Counted from the stretch's first letter, positions 1-7,874 are shown. The stretch: 63,438 nt of DNA from an uncultured Bacteroidales bacterium (GCA_905235445.1 CAJOLJ010000005.1:1-63438); one strand, 5' to 3'. Translations and numbers: made by a program. The notes: generated by a model from the sequence alone, not told the origin.

Positions 1-231
1 TATCTCAAGGCCCTCGAACAGGGACCTTGAGTCGCAGGACTTGTCATAATAGGCGCAGAGCATCTGTGCGGCCATCGTCTTACCGAAGCGACGGGCTCTT
101 GTGCAGCAAATGAATTTATTCTTTGTGAATAGCTGCGAATTCATGAAAGCTATAAGTCCAGTCTTGTCGACATACTCGGAATTGAGGCATTCCTGGAACT
201 TAGCATTTCCTTTGTTTATGAATCGTCCCAT
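1..231 (-). CDS. AAA-ATPase-like protein, N-terminal 77 residues (partial)
   Basis: The gene runs off the left edge, so only the N-terminus is visible. It begins MGRFINKGNAKF and continues through EYVDKTGLIAF to a degenerate P-loop, TRARRFGKTM, at about residues 43-52. This is the signature of the Bacteroidetes AAA-ATPase-like family (PF09820), which normally carries a PD-(D/E)XK nuclease-like domain (DUF1703) near the C-terminus. Family members are common in accessory regions, have many paralogues and have no settled function. The ATG at 229-231 is the only sensible start. The gene lies just downstream of the decayed IscB-like relic on the same strand, which supports an accessory or mobile context. 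The nuclease domain cannot be checked here. Confidence 0.8.
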   Translation of the reverse strand, partial: MGRFINKGNAKFQECLNSEYVDKTGLIAFMNSQLFTKNKFICCTRARRFGKTMAAQMLCAYYDKSCDSRSLFEGLEI

Positions 232-354
232 AGCGTGATTTATTGATGTTTGGCCGTCATGACAATTATAGTCAAAGTACAGTTGCAACAATGACTGAAA
301 TCCTGCTTTTCAAATTTAGCCAAATCATTCTGCTTTAACAAGAAGTAAGGCTTC

Positions 355-560
355 TGATATCCCATCCCGATGACTCTGCTCACCCTATCGACGTTCAGTC
401 AAACCTTCTCGCCGTGGGTGGTGTCGTAAAGAAAACGGATGCTCAGCGGCTCTCCCTCACACCCACCTCGCAAGACCTGACTTCAAATACTTTCTCACAT
501 GAGTGCATCTCACGGTGGGCATCAGCGGACTGTCGTCATTGCGGGCAATAAAGGCAGAGC
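355..560 (-). pseudogene. Decayed IscB-like gene (RRXRR domain plus RuvC-I motif)
   Basis: On the minus strand one frame reads FIARNDDSPLMPTVRC and then THVRKYLKSGLARWV before a stop. A one-base frame change continues as EPLSIRFLYDTTHGEKV, a TGA stop, then LNVDRVSRVIGMG. This order matches the start of IscB proteins: RRXRR domain (xPLMPT...ARxLLKxGKA, then PFTIxLxY) followed by RuvC-I (LGxDPGSxxIGxA). Here the RuvC Asp survives but PGS has become RVS. There is at least one frameshift and one in-frame stop, and everything after RuvC-I is missing. The reading stops resembling IscB about 120 bases before the ATPase start. I infer a truncated, dead copy. Similarity was judged by eye. Confidence 0.55.
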
Positions 561-720
561 AAAGTCTTCGGGAGGATGTTCCTTGGTGAGTATTGTAGCT
601 TTCTCCTCTAACGTTGTTCCCCCTGTCCGAACAGGACTTAGGCTAAGGCGCTTCCTGGGTGTTTCAGAACGCCCAATGCCTTATCGGCACTTTGGAAACT
701 TGAGTTAGGCCATGCGGCAA
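560..720 (-). ncRNA. Hairpin-rich stretch upstream of the IscB relic, omega (HEARO) RNA candidate
   Basis: No gene is convincing in this stretch. Three compact hairpins are visible: GCC-TTATC-GGC (678-688), TGGG-T-GTT-TCAG-AAC-G-CCCA (656-675) and CCTGT-CCGA-ACAGG (622-635). They lie directly 5' of the RRXRR relic on the same strand, which is where the guide RNA of IscB systems (omega RNA, also called HEARO RNA) is encoded. The RNA identity rests on position and hairpin content only; I cannot run a covariance model. Its partner gene is broken, so any RNA would be a relic or would act in trans. Confidence 0.42.
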
Positions 721-785
721 CAATAAGAAAAAAAAGATTCCAAACAAGACCTTCCGGGTTGCAATTCTGACCAGGGATGGACCGC

Positions 786-1382
786 CTAAAAGATATAGCT
801 TATTCCCAGGATCAACTCATTGGGCAGTATGAATGGTTTCTTACCCGCTTCCTTGGTTACTCCGCATACCGGGCAGTCGAAAAGAGTGTAGTAGTCCATC
901 CCGGCCCAACCGCCAATCCCGAAATCAAGGTTGAAATGAGGAGAGAAGAGGTAACTGTAACCAGCCGAGATGCCGGCTCCAACCCGTTGACCCTGCCGGG
1001 TTTCCGGGGAAATAATGCCTCCGGAGTTATACACCTGGTACTGAGCCTTGCCGCCCAGCCACCATCCGGAGAATATGTGCCATGGCCACCATCTTCCCCC
1101 CAGACCGAGGGTGAACTGGCGATTGCGCATGACGTGATGGTCCTCGCCCCCGTGAAATTCGAAGGGGTTGTATCTTACTGCGGCATTGATGCTGCCGTGC
1201 CTTCCCACCGCCAGTCCAGTCTCTGCATTTAGCGTCACGAAATTTACATACTCCAACGCATTGGTTTCTATGCTCACTTTCTGAGCCTTGGCAGTGAGGG
1301 AAGTGGCAGCTAGCAAGGAAGCTGCCAGGAAAAGAGTGAGGACCGCAGTCTTGCAGTCTCTGCTGAAATCTGTTTGTGTCAT
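786..1382 (-). CDS. DUF3575 family outer-membrane-type protein
   Basis: This 198-residue protein has an N-terminal signal peptide ending near SLTAKAQ. It then reads VSIETNALEYVNFVTLNAE, followed by alternating short strands and a final ILGISYIF, a C-terminus typical of small outer-membrane barrels. The pattern is that of DUF3575, found beside Mfa/FimA-type fimbrial genes in Bacteroidales; its exact role is unknown. I chose the ATG at 1380-1382 because it precedes a proper signal peptide and has a GGAAG ribosome site; an upstream in-frame start adds a non-signal stretch. It is the last gene of the fimbrial operon, about 45 bases after the preceding stop. Confidence 0.8.
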   Translation of the reverse strand: MTQTDFSRDCKTAVLTLFLAASLLAATSLTAKAQKVSIETNALEYVNFVTLNAETGLAVGRHGSINAAVRYNPFEFHGGEDHHVMRNRQFTLGLGGRWWPWHIFSGWWLGGKAQYQVYNSGGIISPETRQGQRVGAGISAGYSYLFSPHFNLDFGIGGWAGMDYYTLFDCPVCGVTKEAGKKPFILPNELILGISYIF

Positions 1383-1428
1383 TTCTGTACTGCCTTCCGA
1401 AAGGGGGAAAGCTCCTATTGAAAAGTTA

Positions 1429-2325
1429 TTAAAACTCGACGTCCCCATAATCCTGTCCATTGTAGTAGGGGAGAGTTGACAGCAGAAATTCCGCTGATCC
1501 GTAAGTCAGGGTGACCTCTATGTCATCCAGGTCGGATTTGCTCCAGTCGTATCCTATGTCATCGATATCCAGACCTATGGGGTACCCTTTGAGGACGGTG
1601 GTGCAATTGCCGTTCAGGTCTTCGACTTCGAGGTCTACGTTCAGGGAGTTGTCACCCTGTCTGGGAATCCTGGCTTCGAAGATGTTCCATTGTAGTGTTC
1701 TTGCCGTACATGAGAAAAGTCCATACGTGGGGTCAAGGGAACTAAGCAGGGTACCGTCCCAGTTGCCGTGTACTATGAAGCGGTAGTTGACGTTTGGCTC
1801 TCCTTCTTCAAGGATGATCCTCAGTGTGCACCACTGTTTCCTGAGCAGTACCGTGTCACGGGCCCACTCGCCGTGGCAGTCAACGTCGGAAAGGTGCATG
1901 AAGAGGCTGTCACACTCTTTCCCGTAATCTATCTTTATGCAGGTGTTGTCTTCGGTGATCTTCTCCTCCCTGACCCCGGAGAGGGAACTGTTCAGCAGGT
2001 TCTCCCTTGGCACCGCAACGGAGTATGACCATCTGGAATCCAGGTCGATGTTCCGCACTTTCTTCCGGGTCACCGCTTCCCCGTTCCTGCGGTATACATT
2101 TATGGTAAGTCCGTTCTCGGTGACATCCTTCTTTTTGGCATCGGAGAATATCGTCAGAATGCAGGGGCAGGAAGTCCTGTCCTCAAGAATGGTGGAACAG
2201 GAGGGGAGCACGGACAGAAAGAGAAGGAGGTAGCTGAATCCCCAAGGGAATCCTCCCTTCGGGATTCTTTGAGCAAAGGTCCTCCCTCTTCTGAGGGAGG
2301 AGGTTGATTTGTGAAAAGTGAACAT
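1429..2325 (-). CDS. FimB/Mfa2-like fimbrial lipoprotein (DUF5119-type)
   Basis: The 298-residue product has a lipobox (LSVLPSC) and a mature start C-S-T-I-L-E-D-R-x-x-C-P-C, as in the FimB/Mfa2 group of fimbrial anchor or tip proteins. The rest is beta-rich, with a conserved GNW and a C-terminal GQDYGDVEF. Such proteins anchor the rod to the outer membrane or end its polymerisation. The only ATG before the signal peptide is at 2323-2325. Between it and the hydrophobic core lies an odd basic stretch (SSLRRGRTF, QRIPKGGF) encoded by two perfect inverted repeats (2236-2300), which looks like an inserted palindromic element. The upstream gene ends at 2330, so the two genes are almost contiguous. 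Confidence 0.75.
   Translation of the reverse strand: MFTFHKSTSSLRRGRTFAQRIPKGGFPWGFSYLLLFLSVLPSCSTILEDRTSCPCILTIFSDAKKKDVTENGLTINVYRRNGEAVTRKKVRNIDLDSRWSYSVAVPRENLLNSSLSGVREEKITEDNTCIKIDYGKECDSLFMHLSDVDCHGEWARDTVLLRKQWCTLRIILEEGEPNVNYRFIVHGNWDGTLLSSLDPTYGLFSCTARTLQWNIFEARIPRQGDNSLNVDLEVEDLNGNCTTVLKGYPIGLDIDDIGYDWSKSDLDDIEVTLTYGSAEFLLSTLPYYNGQDYGDVEF
2236..2300. repeat. Palindromic element inside a coding N-terminus
   Basis: Two perfect inverted repeats lie back to back: CCTCCCTC-TTCT-GAGGGAGG (2281-2300) and GAATCCC...GGGATTC (2236-2242 with 2261-2267). They are translated in frame into the basic segment before the signal peptide of the FimB-like lipoprotein. GC-rich hairpins of similar look occur in two other exported-protein genes and in several leaders of this window. 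Confidence 0.5.
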
Positions 2326-2329
2326 GTCA

Positions 2330-3592
2330 TCAGAATTCAAAGCAGGACGGGTCGTCCGTACTTGTTTGGTTCAGGGAACTGTAAATTTGGGCGTTATACC
2401 AGTCGCTGACGCTGACGCTGTACTGGCAAGAGAGGAAGACTTCCGGGTTGTACGGGTCCTCGAACCCAGGATGTCTCAGGATGACGCGACTTATGTTGTA
2501 GACGTAGTTGGGCTGGAGGTAGGGGATCGAAATGCTGTAGTACAACGTCTTTTCCCCTTCTCCGTCTCCGAGGTCCAGGCCTGTCTCTATTACGAGGCGG
2601 GTGGTCTCATCCCTGGAAAAGTCCTTGTTGTTGGCGCTGCAGTTGGGGTAGGAATAGAAGTTCTCCTTCACGGCAAGAGTGTTCAGAGGAAGGGGATCCC
2701 TTCCCGACCCCGGCGAGGTGTACAGGTAGGCTTCCTGTCCGAACTCTTTGCAAGTTAGGTCTTTCGCCTCCCCTGAAACTTCAACCTGGCCGCTAAGGTA
2801 ATTGTACGGGGGAGCCCAGTTGAAGAATCCGTCATTACCTGGGATTGTGTAATAGTAGTAGTGGGGGGCGTCAGGGGATTTCACGAACCCTTCGGGAGAT
2901 GCACCCTCATGACCGAGGACATCCTTGTGGTTGCCGTTTATGAGCGGCACTTCCTTGGGTACGTTCATCAGGAACACCCTCTTCACCCTCAGGTCACTTT
3001 GCCGGACGGCGGGGGAGAGGAAGTCGGCGACGATTTCCCCGACGGTCACCTTCGCACAGATGCGCCTAAGCTCCGCGGTGATATGGTTCGCTTCCCCGTT
3101 CCCGGGGACCAGGACTGGCTCGAAGTTCCCGTCCCGCTGCCCCGAACCGGTCATGAGGAGGCTCCCTGGCAGGTTGTCCTCGAACTTGGTTATCTGGGAA
3201 AGGAGGTCGGACTCCTTTTTCACCCTCTTTGCAACTTCGTCTGTCCCGCTGTCCCCGTTGGCAATCAGGTAGATGTGCTTCTTTCCAGTGGATGTGCTGA
3301 GGGAAAGGGACTTCCCCGTGGAATCGAATTCCCCGTAGGTGTCCATTATGTTGAGCGTCGGGTCTCCAGTCACCCTGAAAATGTACACGTACAGTTTGTC
3401 TATGCCGGTGTCCGGCCCTGTGGTTTTGGTGGCGGGAGGTCCACTGACGTCCAGGGTCAGGAGGGCTATGGAATCCCCTCCTTGCCCGGAGGTCCCAAAC
3501 GGGAGATCCTCTTTCATCTCGGAGCACGAAAGCAGGAGGCCCAGAAGTGGCAAGAGAACAAGAAGATGGTTGTTTAAGTGCTTGTCTTTCAT
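2330..3592 (-). CDS. Fimbrillin-like lipoprotein (FimA/Mfa superfamily)
   Basis: The 420-residue protein has a short signal peptide and lipobox LGLLLSC (Cys 23). It has the two-part fimbrillin pattern: an early beta domain with KLYVYIFRVTGD and HIYLIANGDS, then a second domain ending in a strand carrying VSVSDW shortly before the C-terminus. Fimbrillins of Bacteroidales are exported as lipoproteins, trimmed by a protease and polymerised by strand exchange. Lying between the likely major pilin (3691-4827) and the anchor (1429-2325), this may be an accessory or tip pilin. The family call is good; the exact role is inferred from gene order. Confidence 0.72.
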   Translation of the reverse strand: MKDKHLNNHLLVLLPLLGLLLSCSEMKEDLPFGTSGQGGDSIALLTLDVSGPPATKTTGPDTGIDKLYVYIFRVTGDPTLNIMDTYGEFDSTGKSLSLSTSTGKKHIYLIANGDSGTDEVAKRVKKESDLLSQITKFEDNLPGSLLMTGSGQRDGNFEPVLVPGNGEANHITAELRRICAKVTVGEIVADFLSPAVRQSDLRVKRVFLMNVPKEVPLINGNHKDVLGHEGASPEGFVKSPDAPHYYYYTIPGNDGFFNWAPPYNYLSGQVEVSGEAKDLTCKEFGQEAYLYTSPGSGRDPLPLNTLAVKENFYSYPNCSANNKDFSRDETTRLVIETGLDLGDGEGEKTLYYSISIPYLQPNYVYNISRVILRHPGFEDPYNPEVFLSCQYSVSVSDWYNAQIYSSLNQTSTDDPSCFEF

Positions 3593-3690
3593 TGTTGAAA
3601 GCCCCGAGGGAACCTGTACCGGGTGTTGTGTCCAGGAGGAATCAGGGCTGAGCCTTTTTTGAAGAAAAAGAGAAAGAATTGGACTGTATC

Positions 3691-4827
3691 CTAGAATGTG
3701 GCGGTACCGTTGTCGGGATCGAAGTTGTAATTGAAGTCACCCAGTATGCTGCTTCCGTCCCATGCCTTGGCGACAATTGATGCCTGAGTCACGGCGTTCT
3801 TTACGTAGATTTGGGGATCGTCGCTTCCGAGGCGTGAGATGGTTACGGACTCGATTTCGTAGGTGCAGTTGGCCATCATCCCACGGATGGCGATGGGGTA
3901 GTAGTAGGTCTTCAGGTTGTTGCCGGAGCCTTCAGTCAGTTCGATGATGACCTTGGTCAGGGAGTCATTAATTCCGTCTGCGCTCTCGGAGTGGGTGTTG
4001 GTAAGACCGTAGAGGTGATAGTTCGTACCTGTCCAGGTTCGGTTGGATGCGCTTATCATGGAGTAGGGGAAATCGAATCCCGGCACCACAGACATCATGC
4101 TCACAACATCAGCAGGGCGCTCATCGTCGTCCCATGTCCAGAATTCCTGGGCATCGGGGTCATCAACACGTGGGTCGTAGATCTTGGGGACATTGTTGAG
4201 GTATATGCCGGAGAGTTTTATCTGGCGCTGTCCTACAGGTTCGATTGCGTTTACGACCTGCTTCACGCTGACGCGGCTGACGTCCCTGACAAGTTCCAGG
4301 GAAATCTCCGCATTGGTTTCAGAACCGTCCATCTCCCCTGTAGTGGGAATAACGAAGGACTTAGTTGCGCTCATGATCAGGTGACCCCTGGCGTTGTTTT
4401 CATATGATTGCTGCCTGTTCACGCAGCCTTCCAGCGTTGTGAGGTACCTTAGTTGGGTAGTGGGCATATTGGCGTAAACGAAGATGGTCTTGGGACCTGG
4501 GTTGGTGACGATTCGCTTTGTTGCGGAAACAGCTCCTTCCTGATAGTCGTCATGGCTGCAGTACTCGAGGATGCCCCCGTCCTTGGAAGTGTCGAACACC
4601 ATTATGTCCAGGGTGTAGAAAGTGTTCTCCTCGGCCAGGCCTGTCACAGGGTCTCCAACGGCCTTGGTAAGGGGATTGACGCTGTGCATGTTAAGCTCTA
4701 TCACGGCCTCTCCGTTTGCCGAGGGGTCATCGCCGAGGGATCCTTTCTGGCAGGCGGAAAGGGAAAGGAGGAGGGTCATCGCTCCCATACAGAGGGAGCA
4801 GAGGGTGTTGAAAAGGTTTGTTTTCAT
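3691..4827 (-). CDS. Major fimbrial subunit (FimA/Mfa1-like pilin lipoprotein)
   Basis: This 378-residue lipoprotein precursor has lipobox LLSLSAC (Cys 26). The mature part starts with a linker and a strand containing NPLTKAV, a segment that in related pilins lies next to the protease-trimmed A1 strand. The core TLDIMVFDTS, TIFVYANMP and a final strand ending DNGTATF fit the P. gingivalis FimA-type fold (PF06321). It is second in the operon, after the DUF3868-type gene, the usual place for a structural pilin. It is probably processed after lipidation by a Lys/Arg-specific protease; a C11 protease candidate is encoded at 31.9-33.3 kb, but a link is only inferred. Confidence 0.75.
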   Translation of the reverse strand: MKTNLFNTLCSLCMGAMTLLLSLSACQKGSLGDDPSANGEAVIELNMHSVNPLTKAVGDPVTGLAEENTFYTLDIMVFDTSKDGGILEYCSHDDYQEGAVSATKRIVTNPGPKTIFVYANMPTTQLRYLTTLEGCVNRQQSYENNARGHLIMSATKSFVIPTTGEMDGSETNAEISLELVRDVSRVSVKQVVNAIEPVGQRQIKLSGIYLNNVPKIYDPRVDDPDAQEFWTWDDDERPADVVSMMSVVPGFDFPYSMISASNRTWTGTNYHLYGLTNTHSESADGINDSLTKVIIELTEGSGNNLKTYYYPIAIRGMMANCTYEIESVTISRLGSDDPQIYVKNAVTQASIVAKAWDGSSILGDFNYNFDPDNGTATF

Positions 4828-4868
4828 TGTGAAGGGAATTGTGTTTGAAGAATTATGGGTTGTGTTTT

Positions 4869-6827
4869 CTAAAAGTCAGAGAGTTGAGAGAGTATGGTGG
4901 GCCCCTCACCTTCAATGATGCGGGGTACGTCCGCAAGCGAGGAGGTTATCTCAGGGTCAACTTTCCCCCTGTCCAGATAGAAGGGGTCCAGTTCGCAGGC
5001 CCTTCGGTAATGCTCAAGGCTTCGCGTCGAGCCCACTCCTTCGGCCTTGCCGTAGATGAGGGCCATGAGGTACTGTTCGTCAGCCCTCGGGGAATCCTTC
5101 CGCCCATCGTCGATTTCCCGGAGGATGTCAAGGGCGGCGAAGTCACCTCCCGTGGCGTAGAGGGCGAGTGCGGCATTGTAATCCCCGTAGGGGGTAAGGA
5201 GTAGCCTGGCCTCGGCGTAGTCCTTCTCCTGGAGGGCCAGAAGCCCCCTGTGGTAGACACTGTCCAGGATGGCAGGATGTCCATCCGACACCTCTGAACC
5301 CTTCCTGTGGAGATGGAAGTCAAAGTTCACTCTCCGGAGCCTGGGATAGAGGGCATCCTTGATGTAGGAGTAGCCTGAGGTCCTGCCGAGGGCGGCCTCG
5401 CGTCTGTCCGGGTCCGAAAGGAGAGCGGCCATGCGGTACTCTTCCTTCTGGGTGGCGGAGAGGTTCCGGTCTCCCTCAACGAGACTGTCAAGGGCGGTCC
5501 AGTCCTCGGGGTCACATCTGGAGATGACTTTGTAGTTCTTCCCCGGGGAGGATGTCTGTTCCAGGAACATGGAGAAGTATTCTGCCGTGGAGGAGGAGCG
5601 CCTCTCAGAGAGGGAGGCGTTGAACTTGTAACTTCCCTCCGGGGAGCAGGAGGCCCTCACGATGACGGAGTCAAGGACGAGGCCTTCTTCCTGTATGACA
5701 TCCATGAAACTCTCCTTAATCCGTCCGAGTTCCTCCCTGTTCCGGCCGAGGGCGGGGTTTATCTTCCCGTCCCCCTGGGCGAAGCGTACGTCGAAGGAGG
5801 AGGTCATGACGATGTCCGGGCTGATGGTGTCCCTGTGAATGTAGCGTTCCTCCTTCCGCAGTAGGGATGACAGTGAACTGATGTAGAATGTCAGGGTGTC
5901 GGTAGGGGGAAGGGCGCTTCTTTCCCCCTTGATGGTGGTCTTCTCCCCATCCAGGGTCAAGGAAACTTTCCTCAGTCCCCTGGTCATGTCCAGGGCCTGG
6001 CTGTAGCGGTAGATCACCCCTTTGAGAGGGTCATGGATGACACTGTCGAGCCTGAGCCCCTCGGAGAGGATGGGATAGGGAACCCACTTGGCGAACAACT
6101 TGTCCTTCTGTCCGATCTTCCACCTGTTGTGCCGGACCCGGTAAAATAAGGTGTAGTGCTCCACAGCCTCGGGGCCGTTTACCCCGAAAGCGGAACGGAA
6201 CTTCTCGTCGGTCACGAAAGAAGTGTCCCTGCGATAGTTGTACACCTCAGGGAGGTTCCTTTTGAGGAACACTTCCAACTGTGCGATGTCTATGAAACGG
6301 GTGCTGTCCCGGGATATGCCCTCCAGGAAGGCATTGTACCTTTCGTAGCCTCTCATCTGGCGCTGCCGGAATTTCTCCCCGCTTATGAGGATCCCGTCCA
6401 GGGGGACCCTGCGTCCGAGGATGTTCAGTACGGGGGTCAGCCTCAGCTGGGTTTCCTCCCCGAGGAGGCCTTCCCCGACTACCACGTCAAAGTGAAGGCG
6501 GGTCTGTCCGTCCCTTTCGGCGATAGTGTGGATGGTGCTCTCGATGTGGGCGGGGTTGAGGGTCTGGAAGGGGACTCTCTGTCCCTCGCTGTCGAGGGTG
6601 GTCTCCATTATGAGGCTCCCGGGACGCACCTCCGAGGGCCTTCCCTCAACTTTCCGGGGGACTTTCCCGCCGGAGGTGGCGACGCTCTTCCCGCTGTCCT
6701 GGCCCCCGTCCGGGGGCTGGGTCCCTATGCTCCCCTTCGAGGAGGAGCAGCCGCCCTCAAGCAGCAGCGCTCCCGCTACGACAAGGGGGAAAACCATGGC
6801 GGCAAATAGGTTCTTTATCGGTCTCAA
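4869..6827 (-). CDS. DUF3868/OmpA-like fimbria-associated lipoprotein
   Basis: A 652-residue envelope protein heads the fimbrial operon. The signal peptide ends at lipobox LLEGGC. The N-terminal half is beta-rich, like DUF3868 proteins found next to DUF3575 genes. At about residues 390-425 comes ASCSPEGSYKFNASLSERR, the OmpA-like peptidoglycan-association pattern (xSPEG...N..LSxxRA). The C-terminal third is helical and TPR-like (LLALQEKDYAEA, LEHYRRACELDP). The start at 6825-6827 is TTG and gives the basic residues expected of a signal peptide (RPIKN); the first ATG is at 6795-6797 and would lack them. It may hold the fimbrial base at the cell wall; this is inference from the domains. Confidence 0.7.
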   Translation of the reverse strand: MRPIKNLFAAMVFPLVVAGALLLEGGCSSSKGSIGTQPPDGGQDSGKSVATSGGKVPRKVEGRPSEVRPGSLIMETTLDSEGQRVPFQTLNPAHIESTIHTIAERDGQTRLHFDVVVGEGLLGEETQLRLTPVLNILGRRVPLDGILISGEKFRQRQMRGYERYNAFLEGISRDSTRFIDIAQLEVFLKRNLPEVYNYRRDTSFVTDEKFRSAFGVNGPEAVEHYTLFYRVRHNRWKIGQKDKLFAKWVPYPILSEGLRLDSVIHDPLKGVIYRYSQALDMTRGLRKVSLTLDGEKTTIKGERSALPPTDTLTFYISSLSSLLRKEERYIHRDTISPDIVMTSSFDVRFAQGDGKINPALGRNREELGRIKESFMDVIQEEGLVLDSVIVRASCSPEGSYKFNASLSERRSSSTAEYFSMFLEQTSSPGKNYKVISRCDPEDWTALDSLVEGDRNLSATQKEEYRMAALLSDPDRREAALGRTSGYSYIKDALYPRLRRVNFDFHLHRKGSEVSDGHPAILDSVYHRGLLALQEKDYAEARLLLTPYGDYNAALALYATGGDFAALDILREIDDGRKDSPRADEQYLMALIYGKAEGVGSTRSLEHYRRACELDPFYLDRGKVDPEITSSLADVPRIIEGEGPTILSQLSDF

Positions 6828-6929
6828 GGTAAGGTGTTTTTTGTGTGTTGAACAGGGAGCAGGGAAGAGTACTCCCCGCAGATACTGCTGGTTGGTACTT
6901 GCTCTGTCTTCCCGTACCGGTTTTCTCTG

Positions 6930-7289
6930 CTACTGATTGTCGAAAGCGGGCTCGGGCTCAGAGACGACGGTGACCTCCCTGGCCACTATTTCCCTGTTGT
7001 AGGTTTCCACCTGCTGGGCGTTGGTCATCTTGTAATCCCGCACCCTTCCCACGATGTGTATCCAACTGTCTGGCTGGAGAGATGCAATCTGGTCAAAGTT
7101 CGGGATGTCAGGATTGTTCGACCATACGACTACGTTGTGCCATGTAGTCTCCACGAAGTGCTCTTCGGCCCTGTAAATGACTGTGCAGGTCCTGACCGTC
7201 AGGACGACCCTCTTCCCGGAGGGGAAGTCCTGAAGTTTGATTTTGTGTACTTTGCCCTGCAATTCGATCTTGTTGATGTATTCGATCAT
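6930..7289 (-). CDS. ssb: Single-stranded DNA-binding protein (OB fold)
   Basis: The 119-residue protein begins MIEYINKIELQGKVHKI and contains TWHNVVVWSNNP and IHIVGRVRDYKM. These are the strand patterns of bacterial SSB: NKVxLxGxV near the start, WHxVVxW in the middle and VxGRLxxR at the end. The acidic tail usual in SSB is reduced to a short SEPEPAFDNQ with no DDxPF end, so it may be a second, specialised SSB rather than the replication one. It has its own strong promoter (7664-7694) but is separated from it by about 370 nt of highly structured leader, which suggests post-transcriptional control. Confidence 0.75.
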   Translation of the reverse strand: MIEYINKIELQGKVHKIKLQDFPSGKRVVLTVRTCTVIYRAEEHFVETTWHNVVVWSNNPDIPNFDQIASLQPDSWIHIVGRVRDYKMTNAQQVETYNREIVAREVTVVSEPEPAFDNQ

Positions 7290-7325
7290 GGACGGGAATG
7301 ATGATTTAAAGATTTGAATATGAGA

Positions 7326-7660
7326 TGTCTACGGAATCCTCCTCTTTTCGGTGGTCCAAAACGGCCGCCCCTGGGGGAATGCGCCGTGAAGAAACGGGAC
7401 GCAGTAAGAGTTTGGGCAAAGGGGATTCCCCCAGGTGGGCCGTAGACATGAAAAGACAAGGTTCTTCTAATAGTCCTCCAGGCCAGGGCCAGGGGAACTA
7501 TGGGCAAAGACTTCGGACCGCTCTAGAAAAGGCCGTCGGTCTTGGGTGGGGAGAGCGAAGGAGGGAAGAGAGGTCCTGCCTTCGGAAGCAGGTGGTCCTG
7601 GAGAGGGATTGTCTTGTCGTCCCGGGGCGGACCACCCCGTTTGATTCTCGAATCTTGTGG
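7326..7660 (-). ncRNA. Long structured leader upstream of ssb-like gene
   Basis: This stretch has no credible gene but many perfect inverted repeats. ATGTCTACGG (7326-7335) pairs with CCGTAGACAT (7440-7449). CCTGGGGGAAT (7370-7380) pairs with ATTCCCCCAGG (7425-7435), enclosing CCGT/ACGG (7384-7397). AAGACAA (7453-7459) pairs with TTGTCTT (7609-7615), enclosing AAGAC/GTCTT (7507-7511 with 7539-7543) and CCTGC/GCAGG (7575-7592). CGGGG/CCCCG lies at 7623-7639. A promoter reading into it sits at 7664-7694 and the ssb ATG is at 7289. It is either a cis-acting leader or a separate small RNA. I compared it with tmRNA, RNase P and SRP RNA landmarks and saw none of them. Confidence 0.5.
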
Positions 7661-7663
7661 CTG

Positions 7664-7694
7664 CAAAGATATTTGACGTTTCCACTAATTCCAA
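7664..7694 (-). promoter_or_regulatory. Promoter for ssb-like leader
   Basis: On the minus strand the sequence is TTGG-N19-TATCTTTG, a full match to the Bacteroidetes housekeeping promoter with exact 19-base spacing. Transcription would start near 7657 and run left. Confidence 0.7.
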
Positions 7695-7719
7695 GAAAAA
7701 ACAGTCCGCGTTTAGCTCA

Positions 7720-7741
7720 TGTCCCAAAAATTTTTGGGACA
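7720..7741. promoter_or_regulatory. Perfect 22-bp palindrome, operator candidate
   Basis: The half-site TGTCCCAAAAA is followed directly by its exact reverse complement TTTTTGGGACA. It lies between the diverging ssb promoter and the M3 peptidase gene, so it may be a protein-binding site for either. A second palindrome (7758-7772) lies 16 bases further on. There is no U-run, so it is unlikely to be a terminator. Confidence 0.5.
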
Positions 7742-7757
7742 AACCATTTTCAGGACT

Positions 7758-7772
7758 TTTCGGCCCGAAAAA
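7758..7772. promoter_or_regulatory. Inverted repeat TTTTCGG-C-CCGAAAA
   Basis: A perfect 7-bp inverted repeat with a one-base centre sits where the -33 region of the M3 peptidase promoter would fall (candidate -7 box TAGCTTTG at 7788-7795; no clear -33). It could be an operator. Confidence 0.4.
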
Positions 7773-7874
7773 TGATCAAAAATTGATAGCTTTGCCCTGC
7801 AAATGTTACAAAAATGACAATTCGGTTCCGCTGCCCGGAACCCTTTTCAAAGCAAAAATCACCCAACAGCCCAC

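Noticed and set aside
499..708. Plus-strand open frame of 69 codons
   Set aside because: It overlaps the hairpin-rich RNA candidate and the IscB relic on the other strand, and its product has no recognisable pattern.
777..1232. Plus-strand frame of 151 codons
   Set aside because: Antisense to the DUF3575 gene, which has a signal peptide and family pattern; the frame is a shadow.
2861..3577. Plus-strand frame of 238 codons
   Set aside because: Antisense to the fimbrillin-like gene; low-complexity product typical of shadow frames in GC-rich DNA.
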